Positions 7,344 to 10,000 of a DNA stretch of 10,000 nucleotides are shown piece after piece; positions within the stretch are counted from its first letter, which is position 1, and the number at the start of each line of letters is the position of its first letter. Location: assembly GCA_017537105.1 (NCBI GenBank), contig JAFWBZ010000142.1:1-10000 (forward strand), written 5' to 3'. The position numbers were made by a program, and so were the translations under genes. Under the pieces are notes generated by a model. That model ran no database searches and was not told the origin of the DNA. It saw only the letters and a list, made by a program, of their open reading frames with translations. The DNA comes from Clostridia bacterium (lineage in GTDB: Bacteria; Bacillota; Clostridia; Christensenellales; Aristaeellaceae).

Positions 7344-8003
7344 ATGAACAGCGTCTTCGCCAATCTCTTCAGCTCCCAGACCATCACCCCCGCATCCTTT
7401 CTCACCATCCTGTTTTCGATGGTGCTCGCGCTGTTGGCGGGCCTCTTTATCGTATGGACCTATCGGAGAAACTATCGGGGCGTGATGTACTCCAATAACT
7501 TCGCGCTCACCCTGATCATGATGACGCTGATCACCTGCCCGGTGGTCATGTGTATCCGCGAGTCCATCCAGCTCTCCATGGGCATGGTGGGTGCGCTGTC
7601 CATCGTGCGCTTCCGCACGGCGGTCAAGGATCCGTTGGACACCGCCTACATGTTCTGGGCGCTGACGATGGGCATCCTGCTGGGTGCGGGCCAGTTCTTC
7701 CTCACCGCCTGCGCGGTGGTGGGCATCGGCCTGCTGCTGACGCTGATCGCCCACATCCAGGCCAGGGGCATCAATTCCTATCTGCTGGTCGTGCGCATGG
7801 GAGACGAGGCGGAAAAGGCCGCCAACCAGCTGATCAACGGCGTGCGGATGCAGCAGCTCAAGTCCAAGACCGTCACGGCTGCCGGCATCGAAGCGACCTA
7901 CGAAGTGCGCGTGGACAAGCCGGACGCGCTGCTGAACAAGCTGCGCAATGTGCCCGGCGTGCACGACGCTACGCTGGTGTCCTATCAGGGAGAAGCCGTC
8001 TGA
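7344..8003 (+). CDS. DUF4956 family membrane protein
   Basis: The 219-aa product matches DUF4956, a family of unknown function often encoded beside VTC and CotH genes as I recall. It has about four hydrophobic segments (roughly 18-40, 52-72, 99-117 and 118-138). The conserved motif GALSIVRFRTAVKDPLD lies at 83-99 between the second and third. The C-terminal part (about 141-219) is soluble, with strand-helix-strand character (SYLLVVRMG, ATYEVRVDKPDALLNKLRNVPGVHDATLVSY), like a small ferredoxin-fold regulatory domain. Start choice is clear: AGGAGG at 7331-7336 lies 7 nt before the ATG. With a soluble VTC enzyme just upstream, I infer that it anchors VTC to the membrane or carries the polymer across it; nothing in the sequence proves this. 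Confidence 0.88.
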   Translation: MNSVFANLFSSQTITPASFLTILFSMVLALLAGLFIVWTYRRNYRGVMYSNNFALTLIMMTLITCPVVMCIRESIQLSMGMVGALSIVRFRTAVKDPLDTAYMFWALTMGILLGAGQFFLTACAVVGIGLLLTLIAHIQARGINSYLLVVRMGDEAEKAANQLINGVRMQQLKSKTVTAAGIEATYEVRVDKPDALLNKLRNVPGVHDATLVSYQGEAV

Positions 8004-8037
8004 CGGATTTGGCATTCGGACGAACGCTTCTTTGATG

Positions 8038-8053
8038 GGAGGGCTTCCATTTG
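8038..8053 (+). promoter_or_regulatory. Shine-Dalgarno site and TTG start of the two-lamin-tail protein
   Basis: GGAGGG (8038-8043) stands 7 nt before TTG 8051-8053. The layout copies the TTG start of the CotH gene at 3478, which fits a common origin of the two 5' ends. I see no ATG in frame nearby that would serve better. Confidence 0.75.
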
Positions 8054-9376
8054 AGTGAATACAACAGGGAAGGCTATGACCCGCGCGGCTCGACGCGAGC
8101 GCAGCCGGGCGCTTCCCGATTTGGAACGGCACAGCCGCGGCGCAGCCAGGACACCTCCAGGCGCGGCGCGCCTCCGAGCCGCAGCCCGCAGGTCCGCGCG
8201 GGAGAGCGTGCGCCCTACGGGAGGCCTGATGTCCGTGTCGCAGCTTCTCCAAACAGGGGACAGGCGCGGAGCGCAGCGCCTTCCGGCCGACCCGCCCCAG
8301 GAAGGCCTGCACAACGGCGCCCGGGTTCGGAAATTGGCGGCGCACTGCCCAGAGGATTCTGGCCCGTGCTTGCCGTCTGTGCACTGGTGATGGTCCTCGG
8401 CGTGCTGCTGCAGATGGCGATGCCGGAGGGCTTCCAGCTGTCGACCAGCGAGGCCCGATCCCCGCGCACGACGCAGATGGTCACCGAGATCCACAGCCGC
8501 GGGCCGATCCGCCTGAACGAGATCATGACCGCCAACGGCGGCGTGCTGTCGGATGCCTCCGGCGAGGCTCCGGACTGGGTGGAGATCGCCAACGTTGGCT
8601 CCGGCGCGGTGAACCTGAAGGGCTATGTGCTGGCGCGCAATGCCAAGGCGGGCAACGTGTTCGTGTTCCCGGACATGATCGTCCAGCCGGGAGAGTGCGC
8701 GCTGGTCTACGCGGACAGCCGCCTCCAGGCCGAGACGGGGGAGGAGTTGCATGCGCCGTTCCGCCTGTCGGCCTCCGGCGACGTGCTGATGCTGTTCAAC
8801 CAGGCGGATGTGGCCATCGACACGGTGAACATCCCGGCACTTCCGGACAACATGGTCTACCGGCGCGAAGACGCGAACGGCTGGGCGGTCAGCGAGGAGG
8901 CCACGCCCGGCGTGCTGAACACCGAGGAAAACTATCGCGCGCTGACCACAGTCATGGACGGCGGCGACGTGCAGATCTGCGAGATCATGTCCTCCAACAG
9001 CCGCTTTGCCCCCGATGAAAACGGCGTGTGCCACGATTACGTGCTGCTGCGCACCGCCTCCGGTTCCGGCGCGGACCTGAGCGGATGGTATCTGTCGGAT
9101 ACGATGCAACTGCCCCGCCTGTGGCGATTCCCGGAGGGAACGTCCATTCCCGCGGGTGGCACGCTGCTGGTGCACTGCTCCGGACTGAATCGGCTGGAGG
9201 ATCTGATGCACCTGCACACCAATTTCAGGCTCTCCAGCGAGGGCGAGCAGGTGATTCTGTCCAACGCGGCGGGTCAGCCGGTGGACAGGGTCGAGTTTGA
9301 CCTCATCAAAAAGGACAGCGCCTATGTGCGCAGCGGGGATGGCAGCTGGTCCATCGGCGAGCCGACCGTGCCCTGA
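8051..9376 (+). CDS. Membrane-anchored protein with two lamin tail domains (CotH-protein paralogue without kinase)
   Basis: The 441-aa product has a roughly 100-residue N-terminal tail rich in Arg, Pro, Ser and Ala and probably disordered. One membrane segment follows (about 103-123, WPVLAVCALVMVLGVLL), then two lamin tail domains on the far side. The first starts near 151 (IRLNEIMTANG, APDWVEIANVGSG); the second near 307 (VQICEIMSSNS, CHDYVLLR, LLVHCSGLN, LHTNFRLSSEGEQVIL). The order and motifs follow residues 23 to about 345 of the CotH protein in the same cluster, including the CHDY and VHCSG cysteines of the second domain. It then stops, with no third lamin domain, chitobiase-like domain or kinase. 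By the positive-inside rule the basic tail is cytosolic and the lamin domains are outside. It could be an assembly partner, scaffold or competitor of the CotH protein. It begins 47 nt after DUF4956 and is probably the last gene of the operon. The function is unknown. Confidence 0.85.
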   Translation: MSEYNREGYDPRGSTRAQPGASRFGTAQPRRSQDTSRRGAPPSRSPQVRAGERAPYGRPDVRVAASPNRGQARSAAPSGRPAPGRPAQRRPGSEIGGALPRGFWPVLAVCALVMVLGVLLQMAMPEGFQLSTSEARSPRTTQMVTEIHSRGPIRLNEIMTANGGVLSDASGEAPDWVEIANVGSGAVNLKGYVLARNAKAGNVFVFPDMIVQPGECALVYADSRLQAETGEELHAPFRLSASGDVLMLFNQADVAIDTVNIPALPDNMVYRREDANGWAVSEEATPGVLNTEENYRALTTVMDGGDVQICEIMSSNSRFAPDENGVCHDYVLLRTASGSGADLSGWYLSDTMQLPRLWRFPEGTSIPAGGTLLVHCSGLNRLEDLMHLHTNFRLSSEGEQVILSNAAGQPVDRVEFDLIKKDSAYVRSGDGSWSIGEPTVP

Positions 9377-9397
9377 CGGCCATAGACCCAAAAGCAA

Positions 9398-9455
9398 TCT
9401 CCGCGCGCCACGCTTTTTCCACAATTCAGTGCAGGAAAAGCGTGACGCGCGGAGA
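9398..9455. repeat. Long imperfect inverted repeat (about 21 bp stem, 13-nt loop)
   Basis: The arm at 9398-9420 pairs with the arm at 9434-9455. There are 21 base pairs, one C/A mismatch (9408/9445) and one bulged T (within 9414-9418). The stem begins TCTCCGCGCG and ends with an A/T section next to the loop. It lies just after the two-lamin-tail gene, where a terminator would be expected. On the + strand no T tract follows; on the - strand the stem is followed by ATTGCTTTT. It may end or protect the operon transcript, or be a short palindromic element of the genome. Confidence 0.6.
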
Positions 9456-9522
9456 ATGGTTATTGAGAGTATGATGACATACTTCGCATGAAGCAAATTA
9501 CGGACGCGTGGAGGATTTCACG

Positions 9523-10000
9523 ATGAAAAGGAATCGCCATAGGAGACATCTTTGGCTGGCGGTGCTGCTGATCGCGGCGCTGATGGCGTCCCTGTGCGGC
9601 ACGCTGGTGCTGGCCGAGGGCGGCGAAGGCACCGGGGAGACGGTAGAGACCCCAAAGGAGCCGGATCCTACCCCGAAACCCACGGAAGCCCCGACGCCGA
9701 AGCCCACCGAGGCGCCGACACCGGAGCCCACGCCGGAGCCCACCGAGGCCCCCACGCCGGCACCGACGGAAGCGCCGACACCGGAGGTGACCGAAGCTCC
9801 GGCAGCGGAGGCCCAGGAGGTCCCCGGGGAGGTGCCTGCAGAGAGCCCGGAGGCGGAACCCACCGAAGCGCCCGCCGAGGAACCGACCGAAGAACCCGCG
9901 GAAGAACCGACGGAAGCGCCCACCGAGACGCCTGAGGTGACCGAAGAGCCAGAGGCGACCGAGGAGCCCATCCTGGCGGAGGCAAAGGAAGCGCCGGCCG
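9523..10000 (+). CDS. Secreted protein with Pro/Thr/Glu-rich repeat stalk, 3' end outside the window
   Basis: The first 159 codons of an open frame that runs off the window. The product starts with a signal peptide (MKRNRHRRH, hydrophobic core, cleavage near LVLA/EGG at residues 31-32). It continues as an acidic low-complexity stalk: PTPKPTEAP, PTPEPTPEPTEAP and PAEEPTEEPAEEPTEAP-like units with no stable domain. Such stalks are typical of wall-spanning linkers of Gram-positive surface proteins and may be glycosylated on Thr. The functional domain must lie downstream, so I cannot name a role. GGAGG at 9510-9514 with an 8-nt spacer supports the ATG. It follows the lamin-tail cluster by 146 bp and a strong hairpin, so it may be a separate transcript. 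Confidence 0.8.
   Translation, partial: MKRNRHRRHLWLAVLLIAALMASLCGTLVLAEGGEGTGETVETPKEPDPTPKPTEAPTPKPTEAPTPEPTPEPTEAPTPAPTEAPTPEVTEAPAAEAQEVPGEVPAESPEAEPTEAPAEEPTEEPAEEPTEAPTETPEVTEEPEATEEPILAEAKEAPA
9667..9966 (+). repeat. Degenerate tandem repeats encoding PTEAP/PTPEP-type units
   Basis: Short units of about 12-24 bp, such as CCCACCGAGGCGCCGACACC and variants, repeat in frame within the secreted stalk protein. Units near 9670-9790 favour PTEAPTP; those from about 9850 favour PTEEPAEEP. The steady wobble differences argue for old, selected repeats rather than a fresh expansion. Confidence 0.7.

Noticed and set aside
9463..9475. Promoter for the PTE-rich gene (TATGAT at 9470-9475)
   Set aside because: TATGAT is a fair -10 box, but the sequence 16-18 bp upstream is GC-rich hairpin with no -35 match, so I did not annotate it.
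9667..9966. CRISPR-like or satellite repeat array
   Set aside because: The units are short, uneven and in frame, and encode Pro/Thr/Glu repeats, so they are part of a protein.
9498..9971. - strand frame coding Gly-Ala-Ser-Val repeats, and + strand frame 9552-9935
   Set aside because: Both are shadows of the PTE-rich repeat region. The frame from ATG 9523 has a good ribosome site and a clear signal peptide; these do not.
1..10000. tRNA, rRNA, CRISPR, insertion sequence or phage attachment site
   Set aside because: I looked for cloverleaf-like elements, regular repeats and transposase or integrase motifs and saw none.

Overview
The window looks like a chromosomal segment of a GC-rich, Gram-positive member of the Bacillota, most likely class Clostridia. 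The reasons are the Firmicutes-type lepA-hemW gene pair, strong GGAGG-type Shine-Dalgarno sites about 7 nt before each start, two TTG starts, and a set of surface families (CotH, lamin tail domain, VTC, DUF4956) that I know mainly from such genomes. I cannot name a genus. All genes I accept are on the + strand.

Region 1 (1-3290) is a tight housekeeping run. It holds the 3' end of lepA (elongation factor 4), then hemW (radical SAM heme chaperone) 11 nt later, then a 574-aa secreted, membrane-anchored PIG-L-type deacetylase that starts 1 nt after the hemW stop. In many Firmicutes hemW is followed by hrcA-grpE-dnaK-dnaJ; here the surface enzyme takes that place.

Region 2 (3291-3477) is a 187-bp intergenic stretch with an AT-rich island, promoter-like hexamers and a perfect 8+8 bp inverted repeat. 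It is the probable control region for what follows.

Region 3 (3478-9376) is a co-oriented cluster of four genes. The first is a 1015-aa membrane-anchored protein with three lamin tail domains, a chitobiase-C-terminal-like beta domain and a CotH kinase domain. The second is a soluble VTC-type polyphosphate polymerase. The third is a DUF4956 membrane protein. The fourth is a 441-aa membrane-anchored protein with two lamin tail domains that looks like a kinase-less paralogue of the front half of the CotH protein. An 18-bp perfect palindrome lies between the VTC and DUF4956 genes.

Region 4 (9377-10000) has a long imperfect hairpin and then the start of a secreted protein with a Pro/Thr/Glu-rich repeat stalk, cut by the window edge.

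My inference is that region 3 encodes a membrane-spanning system. VTC would make an anionic phosphate polymer in the cytoplasm, DUF4956 would be its membrane partner or conduit, and the CotH and lamin-tail proteins would act or assemble on the outer face. The PIG-L protein and the PTE-rich protein may be surface partners or substrates. VTC, DUF4956 and CotH genes are, as I recall, often neighbours, but I know of no established function for the group.
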